Part shown: positions 27,602 to 36,487 of the stretch, one piece after another
Numbering within the stretch: position 1 is the stretch's first letter
Layout: each line of letters begins with the position of its first letter
Origin: Phytopseudomonas argentinensis
GTDB taxonomy: Bacteria; Pseudomonadota; Gammaproteobacteria; Pseudomonadales; Pseudomonadaceae
Direction of reading: 5' to 3'
Assembly: GCF_900113905.1 (NCBI RefSeq)
Contig: NZ_FORC01000002.1
Span: forward strand, 730,772 to 794,771
Length of the DNA stretch: 64,000 nt
The notes under the pieces: generated by a model
Told to the model about the DNA's origin: nothing
What the model saw: the letters and a program-made list of their open reading frames with translations, nothing else
The model's database searches: none
Translations under genes and position numbers: made by a program

Positions 27602-28882
27602 TTAGAAGACGCCGCCGATCGGGTATTCGACGACCAGATAGAGGCGGTCGATGTCGTCGCCGGCCTGGGCGCTGTTGGCCCGATGGGTGACGTGGGAGAG
27701 GGTGATCGACAGATCCTTGGCCGCGCCACCGGGCACCTGGTAGCGCAGCTCGATATCACGCTCCCAATGCTTGCCACCTTCGCCCTGCTGCGGGTCATAA
27801 CGATTGCGTTGCGCGTCATAGGGGTAGTAGGCGCCCCCTCTGGGAGCGTGGCTGCCGTCGATACCGCGACCGCTGACATAGCGTGCCATGGCGCTCAGGC
27901 CGGGAATGCCCAGCACGGCCATGTCGAGGTCATAGCGCAGCTGCCAGGAGCGCTCGTTGGCACCATTGAAATCGGCGTACTTGATCGCATTGGCCAGGTA
28001 GATCGAGTCGCCACCGACGAAGTCGAATGGTGTATCGCCTTCGATGCGCTGATAGGCCAGCAGCAGGCCCTGGGCACTGAATCGGTAACGCGCGGCCAGG
28101 CTATACGCCAGGGTATCGATGGCCCCGGCATTGGCAGCGCCATGATCGCGGGTGCGGTAAAGGTTGGCATCGAAGGTGACTGCGCGCTCTGCCAGCTTCA
28201 GGTTCGCATAGGCCTGGCGCCAGGTGTCGTCCAGCTGGGCCCCATAGAGCGCCGCCGACCATGGCCCTGGCGGCGAGTAGCGTGTGCCGAGCAGGCTGAT
28301 GCCGCCGCCCTCGGTACTGGCGCCATAGCCGGTGAAGTCGGCATGCCCTGAGCTGTTGGCCTGACTTTTGAACGCCGTGAAGCGCCCGGCCTGCAGCTGC
28401 AGGGAGTCTGACAGGGCGCTGTCGAGCAGCACGCCAGTGGCCTGTTCCGGTTGCAGGCGTTTGTCGGCGGTGGCGAACACCGGCGTGGCTACGCGCATCT
28501 CGCCGACTTTGAGCAGGTTCTCGGCATAACGCAGCTTCACTGCCGCGCCGGCCGATGCGTAGTCGCGCTCTGCGCGCCCATCGGTATCGCGGGGCAGCAG
28601 GCCGGTGCCGGCATGGCCGCGCCCACCGTCTAGCTTCAGGCCCGCGAAGCCGTGGGCATCCACGCCCAGGCCAAGGGGGCCTGGTGTGAACCCCGAGCGC
28701 AGCTCGCCAATAAAGCCTTGCGCCCATTCCTGGCGGTAATTGGGCGGCAGCGAACCGTTGCGCGTATCGCTGTGCAGAAAGTAGTTGCGGCTGAGCAGGT
28801 TCCAACCTGGCTGTTCATCCGCCCATGCCGGCGTGCCACTTGCTGCCGTCCCAGCTGCCAGCAGCAGTGCTAGGCGCTTCAT
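27602..28882 (-). CDS. OprD-family outer-membrane porin
   Basis: A 426-residue protein with a signal peptide (MKRLALLLAAGTAASGTPAWA) and OprD features: SRNYFLHSDTRNGS near the mature N-terminus, EWAQGFIGELRSGFTPGPLGLGVDAHG, GEMRVATPVFATADKRLQPEQATG, and a C-terminal beta strand ending in phenylalanine (LYLVVEYPIGGVF). OprD porins take up basic amino acids or small carboxylates; the substrate is not evident. It overlaps the preceding DoxX-like gene by 4 nt, an uncommon partner. Length is normal for the family. Confidence 0.92.
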   Translation of the reverse strand: MKRLALLLAAGTAASGTPAWADEQPGWNLLSRNYFLHSDTRNGSLPPNYRQEWAQGFIGELRSGFTPGPLGLGVDAHGFAGLKLDGGRGHAGTGLLPRDTDGRAERDYASAGAAVKLRYAENLLKVGEMRVATPVFATADKRLQPEQATGVLLDSALSDSLQLQAGRFTAFKSQANSSGHADFTGYGASTEGGGISLLGTRYSPPGPWSAALYGAQLDDTWRQAYANLKLAERAVTFDANLYRTRDHGAANAGAIDTLAYSLAARYRFSAQGLLLAYQRIEGDTPFDFVGGDSIYLANAIKYADFNGANERSWQLRYDLDMAVLGIPGLSAMARYVSGRGIDGSHAPRGGAYYPYDAQRNRYDPQQGEGGKHWERDIELRYQVPGGAAKDLSITLSHVTHRANSAQAGDDIDRLYLVVEYPIGGVF

Positions 28883-29280
28883 TGCCAGGGTAGCCGCTGG
28901 CCCAGGGCGAACCTGCCGGGGCCGCCTATCAGCAGCGTGGTGAAAATGATTGCCAGCAGCCAGGCAAATTGCCCTTCGCCCAGGCTCCACTGCGGATGCA
29001 CCACTACCAGCGATACCAGCAGCACGGCGAGTATCGGCAGCGTGGCCAGCCGGGTGAACGGGCCGGCGATGATCAGCAGCGGGCACAGCACCTCCGCGAA
29101 GATGGCCAGGCTTAGCGTAAGGTGCGCGCCCAGGCCGAACGGGTCCTCGATCAACCCGAGTTCGGCCTGGAAGTTGAGCACCTTGGGCAGGCCGTGCACG
29201 AACAGCAGCAACAGGCTGCCCGTTACCCGCAGGAACAGCAGGGCCCAGTCGTGGGTGTGTCGGTGAGATGCGGTCTTCAT
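28879..29280 (-). CDS. DoxX-family inner-membrane protein
   Basis: A 133-residue protein with four hydrophobic helices and the DoxX pattern LLFLRVTGSLLLLFVHGLPKV near the start, LAIFAEVLCPLLIIAG in the middle and LLIGGPGRFALGQRLPWQ at the end. DoxX-like proteins are poorly defined and are associated with redox or quinone-linked membrane complexes. ATG 29280 has AGGAGG 4-5 nt upstream. The gene overlaps the porin gene (ATGA), so the two are probably translated together. Confidence 0.88.
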   Translation of the reverse strand: MKTASHRHTHDWALLFLRVTGSLLLLFVHGLPKVLNFQAELGLIEDPFGLGAHLTLSLAIFAEVLCPLLIIAGPFTRLATLPILAVLLVSLVVVHPQWSLGEGQFAWLLAIIFTTLLIGGPGRFALGQRLPWQ

Positions 29281-29748
29281 GAAGCCTCCTGTGCGAAGGC
29301 CTCACTGTGCGCCTGTGCTCGATCCCAGGTCTTGTATGGTTGTGCTCTATAAAAAAACCTCAGCCGCTAGGTAATCCACTGCGTGGCTGACCTGCGTCAC
29401 TGCGCTATAACGCCATCCCTGTTTCGCTGGCAGTCGAGCTCAAGGCTGCAGTTTTTTGCGTGCGCAAACTTGCTGTTGACAGGTAATTAAACGGTTATCG
29501 AGTACGAAGTTTTATAATCTTGTACATCGACTTTGTTTGTATAGGAGGGGTGTGCATAGCAAGGATTTAGTTTCTATGGCGGTGCTGGGTATTTCAATGA
29601 TCGAGGGCTAAAGTTGCCACACTCAATCGAAATTAACTTATACAGGGTGTTGGGGTGTACAAGTTGGATTTGTACATTACGTTGCGGTTATAAACTGTAA
29701 TGTTGCTAAAGAACGCCAGGCCCGATTGCAGGGCCTGGGTTATCACAG
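29281..29748. other. AT-rich intergenic region, 468 nt
   Basis: Contains the promoter of the DoxX-porin operon and is AT-richer than its surroundings. TTGACA (29476-29481) and TATAAT (29513-29518) both occur but are 31 bp apart, too far for one sigma-70 promoter. A very short possible frame at 29552 is listed separately. Confidence 0.35.
29552..29611 (+). CDS. Possible 19-residue small ORF
   Basis: GTG 29552 is placed 3-4 nt after an unusually strong ribosome-binding site (AGGAGGGG) and reads 19 codons to TAA, giving VHSKDLVSMAVLGISMIEG. A TATAAT lies about 35 nt upstream. Nothing else supports it, and the match could be chance in AT-rich DNA. Confidence 0.2.
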   Translation: MHSKDLVSMAVLGISMIEG

Positions 29749-29937
29749 TCAGGAGGAGCGCTTAGCGCCAGTACCGCCACCTCCGCCATGGCTGTTCTGG
29801 CCACCTTTGCGGCCTGCCTCCGCGGCCTTTTCACGGTCATTGGCAAAATTACCGCCGCTGTTCTTGCCACCCTTGCGGCCGGCTTCCGCTGCTTTCGTAG
29901 GATCATTTGCAAAGTTGCCTGGATTGCGATGAGCCAT
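29749..29937 (-). CDS. KGG-repeat general stress protein
   Basis: A 62-residue protein with two copies of the stress-induced KGG motif: GNFANDPTKAAEAGRKGG and GNFANDREKAAEAGRKGG, followed by a glycine-rich basic tail. The family includes E. coli YciG and fungal con-10 and is usually induced by stationary phase or stress. ATG 29937 lies 6 nt after AAGGAG; ATG 29943 directly abuts that site and is less likely. Expected to be disordered and hydrophilic. Confidence 0.88.
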   Translation of the reverse strand: MAHRNPGNFANDPTKAAEAGRKGGKNSGGNFANDREKAAEAGRKGGQNSHGGGGGTGAKRSS

Positions 29938-30265
29938 GTTCATCTCCTTGTTTTATGAAGTGAGGGATGCCTCAGGAATACGAAGTGACTTCAGCAGATT
30001 TTGTTCGAGATGAATAGCGAATAATAAGATGAACGGCACTTTCATGGCAGGGCATACACTGTGGGGGCTTTACAGTTTGGCGTGCAAAATGCCAGATCAT
30101 TTCGCAGGGTTGTTGCATTATGCATGATTGATATTTTGAACACTGTTGTTTTGCTTGGGATTTTTTTTGGCACTGCAAATGCAGAGTTTTACCGACGCGC
30201 TTATTAACTTCGCGCCGCCCACAACTTTGTTTTTATCCTGCGCCCAGTATTCGAGGTGAGCTGTG
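29938..30265. other. AT-rich intergenic region, 328 nt, no gene seen
   Basis: Lies between two divergent small genes and should hold their promoters. It includes homopolymer runs (A8/T8 near 30160) but no convincing coding frame, terminator or RNA gene. Confidence 0.35.
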
Positions 30266-30529
30266 ATGATGTCTATTCTGGAACAACGGCAGATCATTGA
30301 ATCTGCATTTCTGCCCCTCAACTGCCGTTGCACCATCGAAGCCGACGATTGCATGACCCTTGAGATGCGTGCGCGCGAGGATGATCGCGTGCTGTTGCGT
30401 GTCGAGGGCATCCAGCGCAGCGAGCTGTCCAGTTCCCGTTCCATCTCGCAACTGGTACTGCGGGTGCGCCAGCAGTTGGCGACGCATGAGGTGGAGAGCT
30501 CAGCCCGGCAGATGAGTGCCATGGCCTGA
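30266..30529 (+). CDS. DUF1652-family protein
   Basis: An 87-residue protein with the family core IIESAFLPLNCRCTIEADDCMTLEM, then DDRVLLRVEGI and a C-terminal helix SISQLVLRVRQQLATHE. It is the closest relative in the window of the protein at 5613, sharing F-L-P, the CRC motif and the helix. GTG 30263 and ATG 30266 and 30269 are all possible starts; ATG 30266 has GAGG 9 nt upstream. Function unknown. Confidence 0.75.
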   Translation: MMSILEQRQIIESAFLPLNCRCTIEADDCMTLEMRAREDDRVLLRVEGIQRSELSSSRSISQLVLRVRQQLATHEVESSARQMSAMA

Positions 30530-30576
30530 TTGGCCGTACGCGCTCGTCACTACCACCAGCCTTGGACAGGTGACCC

Positions 30577-30831
30577 ATGATCAGCGAGCCGATGGATACC
30601 TTGTGGGCCGAACAACGCAGCAGCGTGCTGGCCCAGGCCTTGGGCATCAGCCGCGAAGAGGTTGAGCGCTGGGTGATCGCCGACTATCCGGAAACCGACA
30701 ACGCGGGCCCACTGGCGGGCCACATCGTGGAGCTTTCCGCCGAGGCCCCGCCATCGTTGCTCGAAAAGCTTGGCGGCAGCGTTGTCACATTGCCGCCGCT
30801 ACCGTTCCAGCAGGGGCTGGAAGGCGCTTGA
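30577..30831 (+). CDS. Small hypothetical protein
   Basis: An 84-residue soluble protein. The segment SSVLAQALGISREEVERWVIADYPE looks like a short helical HTH-like or protein-binding unit, and the C-terminal half is loose and proline-rich. ATG 30577 follows CAGGTGACCC. It lies 47 nt after the DUF1652 gene and converges on a hybrid kinase. I do not recognise a family. Confidence 0.6.
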   Translation: MISEPMDTLWAEQRSSVLAQALGISREEVERWVIADYPETDNAGPLAGHIVELSAEAPPSLLEKLGGSVVTLPPLPFQQGLEGA

Positions 30832-30843
30832 GGAAACACCGGC

Positions 30844-33390
30844 TCAGCTCGAGCCGGTGGTTTCGCTCTTGCTCAGCAGTTGCGCCAGACGATCAGCCAG
30901 GTCCCGACGGCGGAAAGGTTTGGCCAATACCTCGAAGCTGCTGATCTGGCTGGGCGTCAGGTTGGCATAGCCGGTGATGATCAGCACCGGCAGCGCGGGC
31001 AGGCGCTGGCGCAGCTCCTGAGCGAGTTGCGCACCTGTCATGTTTTCCATGATGTGATCGGTCACCAGCGCGTCGGGGCGCAGGCCTTCGTCGATCAGCT
31101 TCATGGCTGCAGCCGCAGAGTCCACTTCGGTCACCTGATAACCCAGGTCGTGTAGCTGCAGGCTGGTGGTGTCGCGTACCAGGGTTTCATCATCGACCAA
31201 CAGGATGTGGGTCGGACGCGCCGCGCGGGGCACTTCTTCTTCATCGCGTTCGGGCTTCTCGCAGGCCACCGGCGCGTCGGTGGTCGGCAGCCACAGCCTG
31301 ACCCGAGTACCTTGACCTGGCGTCGAGTCGATGGCGAAGCCGCCCCCGGACTGCATCAGCAGGCCCTGAACCATGGACAGCCCCAGGCCGGTGCCCTTGC
31401 CCACACCCTTGGTGGAGTAGAACGGCTCGGCGCAACGCCGCAGGGTTTCCTCATCCATGCCACAGCCCGAATCACTGATCATCAGACAGGTGTACTGGCC
31501 ACTGCCCAGCCCGGCGGTGTGCTCGCTGAGCACCTCGTGCAGCTCGGCGCTAATGCTCAGTCGGCCGCTTTCGCCCATGGCGTCGCGGGCATTGACCGCG
31601 AGATTGAGCACTGCCAGTTCCAGCTGATGCGGGTCGATGAATACCGTCGGCATGCGTTCGGCAATATCGATGCGCAACTCGATCATCGGCCCCACGGAAC
31701 GCTGGATCAGGTCACGCATATTGCGGATCAAGGTGCACAGGGCCACGGGTTGCGGCTTGAGAGTTTGTCGCCGTGCAAAGGTCAGCAGCCTGCCAACCAG
31801 GATGCGTGCGCGGTCAGCGGCCTGCAGCGCACCATCGGTCAACTTGATGCAGCGATCATCCGGCAGGCGCCGACGAATCAGCTCCAGCGAAGCCATGATG
31901 GGCGTCAGCAGGTTGTTGAAGTCGTGGGCAATGCCACCGGTCAGTTGGCCGACCATTTCCATCTTGTGCGCTTCATGCAGCTGAGCGAGCGCTGCTTCGC
32001 GCTGCGCCACCATGGTCGCTACACGATCTTCCAGGCACTCGTTCAATTCGCGTAATTCGGCCTCGGCCCGCACCCGTTCGCTGATATCGACGCATACGCA
32101 GATGGTGCCGGCTACCTTGTGCTGTTCGTCCAGCAGCGGCGAGACGTGATGCTGCACCCATACCTTACTGCCATCAGGGCGGCTGTAGCAGCGCGTGGTC
32201 TCGAAAGGCCGGCCATGGCGCAGGCTGTATTCGCAGGCCAACGTGGCCAAGGCGCTTTCATCGGCCTCGGCGCGTTCGTACAGGCTGCGGCCGAGCAGTT
32301 CGTTGCGGCTGCGCCCGACGATCTCGCAATAGTGGTCGTTTACCCGTACCAGGCTCATGCCGGCATCGCATACGGCGATGCCGGCACCGGCCTGGTCGAA
32401 CATCGCGGACAGTTGCGTGGAACTCAGGCGCAGCGCGACTTCGGCACGTGCATGGGTGATCCAGGCCCAGGCCAGCTTGGCGGTTTCCTCGGCGAGGTGC
32501 ACCTCGTAGTCGGAAAACACATGCTTGCCGCTGTGTTCGATGACCAGCACCGCCTCGAGCATGCCATGGCGCACCACCGGCACATGCAGGGCGGCAGGCG
32601 AGCCGACGGCGCTTTCCTGGACCAGCGCGCGTCCGGTCAGCAACGCCTTGTTCTGGGCCGCGCTATAGCGCTGCAGAGGATGCTCGGGTGATGCCTGCGT
32701 GCGCTCCTTTGGGTGGATACCGAACGCCGCCTCGGCGTTCAGGTCTTCGGCGAAGAATACCTGCGAGGCATTCAACTCTTCAGTCAGTCTTTGCAGCACC
32801 AGGGCTTCGACCAGGTGCGGTTCGCTGATCGACGGCAACGCCTGGCTCAATTCGAGCAGGAACGCCTGGCGGCGTTCGAATTGCACGCGCTGGGTGGTTT
32901 CGTTGACCACGCACAGCACCCCGCCGATCGAACCGTCTGCTTCGCGCACGGCCGAATACGACACATCGAAGTACACCGCTTCACCGTGCCCATGGCGCTC
33001 GATGTAGAAGGGCCGGTCCTTGGCCGCGAAGGTTTCGCCGGTCTCGCGCACGCCGCGCAGCAGCGGCTCGAGGTCATCCCATAGCTCGGCCCAGTTCTCC
33101 ACGGCCGGGCGGCCCAGCGCCCTTGGGTGTTTGTTGCCGATGCTCGGGGCATAGGCGTCGTTGTACAGTGCAACGTATTGCGGACCCCAGAACAGCACGA
33201 TCTGCGCCTTGACCGGCAATACGGTGCTCATCAGGGTCTTCAGGCTGGGCGACCAGTCAGCCGGGGCGCCCAACGGCGAGTTACTGCTGTCGAGGCGCTG
33301 CAGCAACTGGCCCATCTTTGCGCCATTGGCGAGAAAGCCCAGGCGCTCGGTGAAGGCATTTTCGGGGGCGGGCTGGGTCAAGTGGTCCAT
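30844..33390 (-). CDS. Hybrid histidine kinase PAS-GAF-PAS-HisKA-HATPase-REC
   Basis: An 848-residue soluble protein. An N-terminal PAS (FWGPQYVALYNDAYAPSIGNKHPRALG) is followed by a GAF domain (RQAFLLELSQALPSI onward, PVVRHGMLEAVLVIEHSG), a second PAS (MFDQAGAGIAVCDAGMSLVRVN), HisKA with GGIAHDFNN, HATPase_c (NLAVNARDAM, SDSGCGM, GTGLGLSMVQG) and a C-terminal receiver (HILLVDDETLVRD, LVTDHIMENMTG, AKPFRRRDL). ATG 33390 starts 4 nt after the stop of the binding-protein gene upstream, so the two are likely cotranscribed. The kinase has no membrane helices, so it cannot read the periplasm directly. Confidence 0.92.
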   Translation of the reverse strand: MDHLTQPAPENAFTERLGFLANGAKMGQLLQRLDSSNSPLGAPADWSPSLKTLMSTVLPVKAQIVLFWGPQYVALYNDAYAPSIGNKHPRALGRPAVENWAELWDDLEPLLRGVRETGETFAAKDRPFYIERHGHGEAVYFDVSYSAVREADGSIGGVLCVVNETTQRVQFERRQAFLLELSQALPSISEPHLVEALVLQRLTEELNASQVFFAEDLNAEAAFGIHPKERTQASPEHPLQRYSAAQNKALLTGRALVQESAVGSPAALHVPVVRHGMLEAVLVIEHSGKHVFSDYEVHLAEETAKLAWAWITHARAEVALRLSSTQLSAMFDQAGAGIAVCDAGMSLVRVNDHYCEIVGRSRNELLGRSLYERAEADESALATLACEYSLRHGRPFETTRCYSRPDGSKVWVQHHVSPLLDEQHKVAGTICVCVDISERVRAEAELRELNECLEDRVATMVAQREAALAQLHEAHKMEMVGQLTGGIAHDFNNLLTPIMASLELIRRRLPDDRCIKLTDGALQAADRARILVGRLLTFARRQTLKPQPVALCTLIRNMRDLIQRSVGPMIELRIDIAERMPTVFIDPHQLELAVLNLAVNARDAMGESGRLSISAELHEVLSEHTAGLGSGQYTCLMISDSGCGMDEETLRRCAEPFYSTKGVGKGTGLGLSMVQGLLMQSGGGFAIDSTPGQGTRVRLWLPTTDAPVACEKPERDEEEVPRAARPTHILLVDDETLVRDTTSLQLHDLGYQVTEVDSAAAAMKLIDEGLRPDALVTDHIMENMTGAQLAQELRQRLPALPVLIITGYANLTPSQISSFEVLAKPFRRRDLADRLAQLLSKSETTGSS

Positions 33391-33394
33391 ATCA

Positions 33395-34330
33395 TCACGG
33401 CGAGCGCAGTAATCGAGGGGCAAGACGACGTTGTCTGAGAGCTAAGAGCAGGCGAAGCGGTGTGGCGTTCCGCCTATTCAGGGTTTTTTGACGATCCCTG
33501 TGCTGGTGAACTACGGGCGGCTCGGCCAACGGCCTGCGACCACCAGCAGCGGCCGGCGATCGCCGGCCGGGCTGGATGCCTGGAACAGCCAGATAGCTGC
33601 GGCGGATGCGCTCGACCTCGCCGCTGCGGATCAGCGCCTGCAGCGCCGCATTCAGCAGCGGCAGCAGGTCGGCGTGCTGGCGCTGCAGCTTGATCACCAG
33701 GGGCGCATTGCTGAGTTGTGCGCCCCGTACGAAGCGATGGCTCTCCAGCTGGCGGGCGGCCAGCAGGTTATCGAACAGGTCGTCGACCACAGCGATAGCG
33801 TCTACCCGACGCGCCAGCAGCAGGTCGAGCAGGGCCTGGTCCCGCGAGGTTTCCAGCGTGCTCAGCCGGCCGCCGGCCAGCGCGCTGCCCAGGCTGGGAT
33901 AGTGGTAGCCGCGCACCACACCGATGCGTAATCCCTGGAGTTGCTCGACGGGCAGGTGGCGGGCAGGGTGGTCGTTATGAAAGTACAGGTATTCGCGCAC
34001 GCGCAGATAGGGCTCGGAGTAGACGAAGCGCTGGCTGGCGTCACCGCTATTCCACAAGGGCGAATCCGCGTAGTTGAGATCCAGGCGGCCTTCGTCCAGC
34101 AGCCTGTTGAGACGCTTGACCGGGTAGAAAACCAGTTCCAGCCGATAGCCACTCTGCGCCATGGCCCGGCGCGTGATATCCACGGCGATGCCGCTGGCCT
34201 GGCCGACGGTGTCCTGATAGCTGTAGGGCGGCCACTGCGTGGTGCCCCCCGACAGACTCTGCGCCAGGCCGGTACTGCACCACAATGCGGCGATTACCAT
34301 GTAGCCGTATAGCGAATGGCCAGATCCCAT
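33395..34330 (-). CDS. Periplasmic solute-binding protein (SBP_bac_3) with aberrant C-terminal tail
   Basis: A 311-residue protein. After a signal sequence (YGYMVIAALWCSTGLAQS) it has the amino-acid-binding-protein fold: WPPYSYQD, GIAVDITRRAMAQSG, RLDLNYADSPLW, FVYSEPYLRVREYLYF, GLRIGVVRGYHYP and GEVERIRRSYL, where the fold normally ends. About 60 further residues are Arg- and Pro-rich and look non-native; they span an 18-bp perfect palindrome (33551-33568). A shift of one base near 33580 would give a stop at 33511. ATG 34330 follows GAGGTG. There are no permease or ATPase genes nearby, so a sensory role is possible. Confidence 0.78.
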   Translation of the reverse strand: MGSGHSLYGYMVIAALWCSTGLAQSLSGGTTQWPPYSYQDTVGQASGIAVDITRRAMAQSGYRLELVFYPVKRLNRLLDEGRLDLNYADSPLWNSGDASQRFVYSEPYLRVREYLYFHNDHPARHLPVEQLQGLRIGVVRGYHYPSLGSALAGGRLSTLETSRDQALLDLLLARRVDAIAVVDDLFDNLLAARQLESHRFVRGAQLSNAPLVIKLQRQHADLLPLLNAALQALIRSGEVERIRRSYLAVPGIQPGRRSPAAAGGRRPLAEPPVVHQHRDRQKTLNRRNATPLRLLLALRQRRLAPRLLRSP

Positions 34331-34587
34331 GCACACCTCGTGATCATCCATGCCGGTAGCACGCCAGTCTACTCGCCGAGCGACCATGGCCGATACATCG
34401 CGTTGCTGGCCGGTATCGCCATTGCCATGCGAAGGCAGCAGATGCGTGTGGTTCTTAACGGCCCAACGGTGGTAAAGATATACGCAACTCGCTGTCGGTG
34501 GTGATGTCATTTGGTTATCATCTGCCGGCGAGTCTGCGAAGACGATTCCGGCGGCCGTTTTTGCACGCAACAACCGAGAGAAGAAAG

Positions 34588-36399
34588 ATGCTGGCTCCCT
34601 ATCCACCCCTGCCAATGAACGAGCTGAGCCGGCAGCGCCTGATTGATGCGCACCCGTGCCTGGTGGAAGGCAACAGCGATTCGTTTCTCGATGAGGTGGT
34701 GAAGATTGCCGCGCTGTACTTCAATACGCCGATCTGCCTGATCACCATCCTTGATCGCAAGCGCCAGTGGTTTCGGGCGCGCCTGGGTACCGACCTGCAG
34801 GAAACGCCGCGCGCCGATTCGTTCTGCGCCTACAGCGTGGCCATCGGTGAGAGCGTGGAAGTCTGCGATGCCCAGCAGGACGAGCGCTTCCGCCGCAATC
34901 CGCTGGTTACCGGCGAGCCGGGCATCCGCTATTACGCCGGGGTTCCGCTGGTACTCGATGACGGTCTGGTACTGGGTAATCTGTGCGTGATCGACACCCA
35001 ACCGCGGCCAGCGATGTCGGCCACGGACATGATCATGCTGCAGCAGATCGCCCGCCTGGCCGTCACCCGCCTCGAGGAAATGCGCGTCGCCGCGTTCATT
35101 GATGGTGCCAGCGGCCTGTACAACCACGCCAAACTCGATGCAGACATCAACGATGCGCTCGACAGTGGCGACAGCCCGATGGCCGTGGCGATCGAGCTGC
35201 TGTCGCCAGCGCAGCTGAACGACATGCTCAAGTCGCTCGGCTTTGATTTCCTGACCAATTTCACCTTGCAGCTGAAAGCCAAGCTGCGCGCCCTGCTGCC
35301 GGCCAGCTGGGAACTCTACAAGATCAGCGCGCTGCGCTTCGCCTGTGCCGTACCCGGCAATCAGGTGGAGCAGATCTCGGCGGTATTCGCCACACTTGTG
35401 GAGGCGTTCAGCAAGCCGCTCCATTGTCAGGAGCTGCCGGTACTGCCGCAGCTGGGTATCGGCGTGCTACGTCTGAAGCCAGGCAAGGTGCCTGAAGACT
35501 GGATGCGCTTGATCGTCTGTGCTGCCGATGAAGCGCGCATCTCCGGGCGGGGCTGGGCCTATTACGACGAGCAGATGGACGCCGCCCAGCAACGCAGCAT
35601 CCGCTTGCTCAACGACCTCGCCGATGCAGTGCGTGCCGACGACCAGCTGCGTCTGGTGTTCCAGCCTCGGGTCGACCTGAACAGCGGCGCTTGTCTGTCC
35701 GTCGAGGCGTTGCTGCGCTGGACCCACCCGATTCTGGGCGAGGTGAGCCCCGCCGAATTCATTCCCCTGGCCGAGAAGACGCCGCTGATCCATGCGGTGA
35801 GTTTCTGGGTGATCAACCAGGCCGTCAGCCAAATCGCTGCCTGGCGTCAGCAGGGCCTGGACCTCAAGGTAGCGATCAACGTGTCGGCCCAGGATCTGAA
35901 CAACGATCACCTGACCGACGAGATCGTGCGCCTGCTGGCGCGCAACGACCTGCAGGGTTCCTGCCTGGAGGTGGAGTTCACCGAAAGCGCGCTGGTCGGC
36001 GATTTCTCGGTGGTGCTTACCCAGATCGAGCGCCTCAAGGCGATGGGCGTTGAGATCGCCATCGACGATTTTGGCAGCGGTTACAGCAACTGGTCATACC
36101 TGCGCGATATTCCAGCCGATACGGTGAAGCTCGACCGCTGCTTCATGGAGGACCTGCAGCCAGGCAACAAGGACTGGAACATCGTGCGCGCGTTGATCAG
36201 CCTGGCCAGGGAGCTTGGCCAGCGGGTGGTCGCCGAGGGCATCGAAACCGAGCACACCCTCGAGGTGATTCGCGAATGGGGTTGCCAGGAGGCTCAGGGC
36301 TATTACATCTCGCGACCGCTGGCGCCGCACGCGTTGCTCGCCTGGCTGGGCGCGCGCACGCCCATGACCGCCGGCTTGGGCGGCTCGGAGCTGGCCTAG
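34588..36399 (+). CDS. GAF-(degenerate GGDEF)-EAL c-di-GMP phosphodiesterase
   Basis: A 603-residue soluble protein. The GAF domain (about 15-165) contains FNTPICLITILDRKRQWFRARLG and DSFCAYSVAIGE. A degenerate GGDEF region follows (DGASGLYNHAKL), with no GG(D/E)EF motif. The EAL domain (about 340-590) keeps the catalytic set: VEALLRW, INVSAQDLN, EFTESAL, IDDFGSGYSNW, VKLDR, AEGIET and QGYYISRPL, so it should hydrolyse c-di-GMP. ATG 34588 follows GAGAGAAG; the longer frame from 34498 lacks support. GAF may sense a small ligand. It is divergent from the binding-protein gene. Confidence 0.92.
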   Translation: MLAPYPPLPMNELSRQRLIDAHPCLVEGNSDSFLDEVVKIAALYFNTPICLITILDRKRQWFRARLGTDLQETPRADSFCAYSVAIGESVEVCDAQQDERFRRNPLVTGEPGIRYYAGVPLVLDDGLVLGNLCVIDTQPRPAMSATDMIMLQQIARLAVTRLEEMRVAAFIDGASGLYNHAKLDADINDALDSGDSPMAVAIELLSPAQLNDMLKSLGFDFLTNFTLQLKAKLRALLPASWELYKISALRFACAVPGNQVEQISAVFATLVEAFSKPLHCQELPVLPQLGIGVLRLKPGKVPEDWMRLIVCAADEARISGRGWAYYDEQMDAAQQRSIRLLNDLADAVRADDQLRLVFQPRVDLNSGACLSVEALLRWTHPILGEVSPAEFIPLAEKTPLIHAVSFWVINQAVSQIAAWRQQGLDLKVAINVSAQDLNNDHLTDEIVRLLARNDLQGSCLEVEFTESALVGDFSVVLTQIERLKAMGVEIAIDDFGSGYSNWSYLRDIPADTVKLDRCFMEDLQPGNKDWNIVRALISLARELGQRVVAEGIETEHTLEVIREWGCQEAQGYYISRPLAPHALLAWLGARTPMTAGLGGSELA

Positions 36400-36487
36400 T
36401 TCGGTTGGAAAAAAAACAGCGTGAGTGGCGTCTGAAATATTCGGTTACTGCTAGCATCAAGCTCGTCAGCCATCACGAGCCGCCGCC

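Noticed and set aside
29476..29518. TTGACA and TATAAT as one promoter
   Set aside because: They are 31 bp apart instead of about 17, so they cannot act together.
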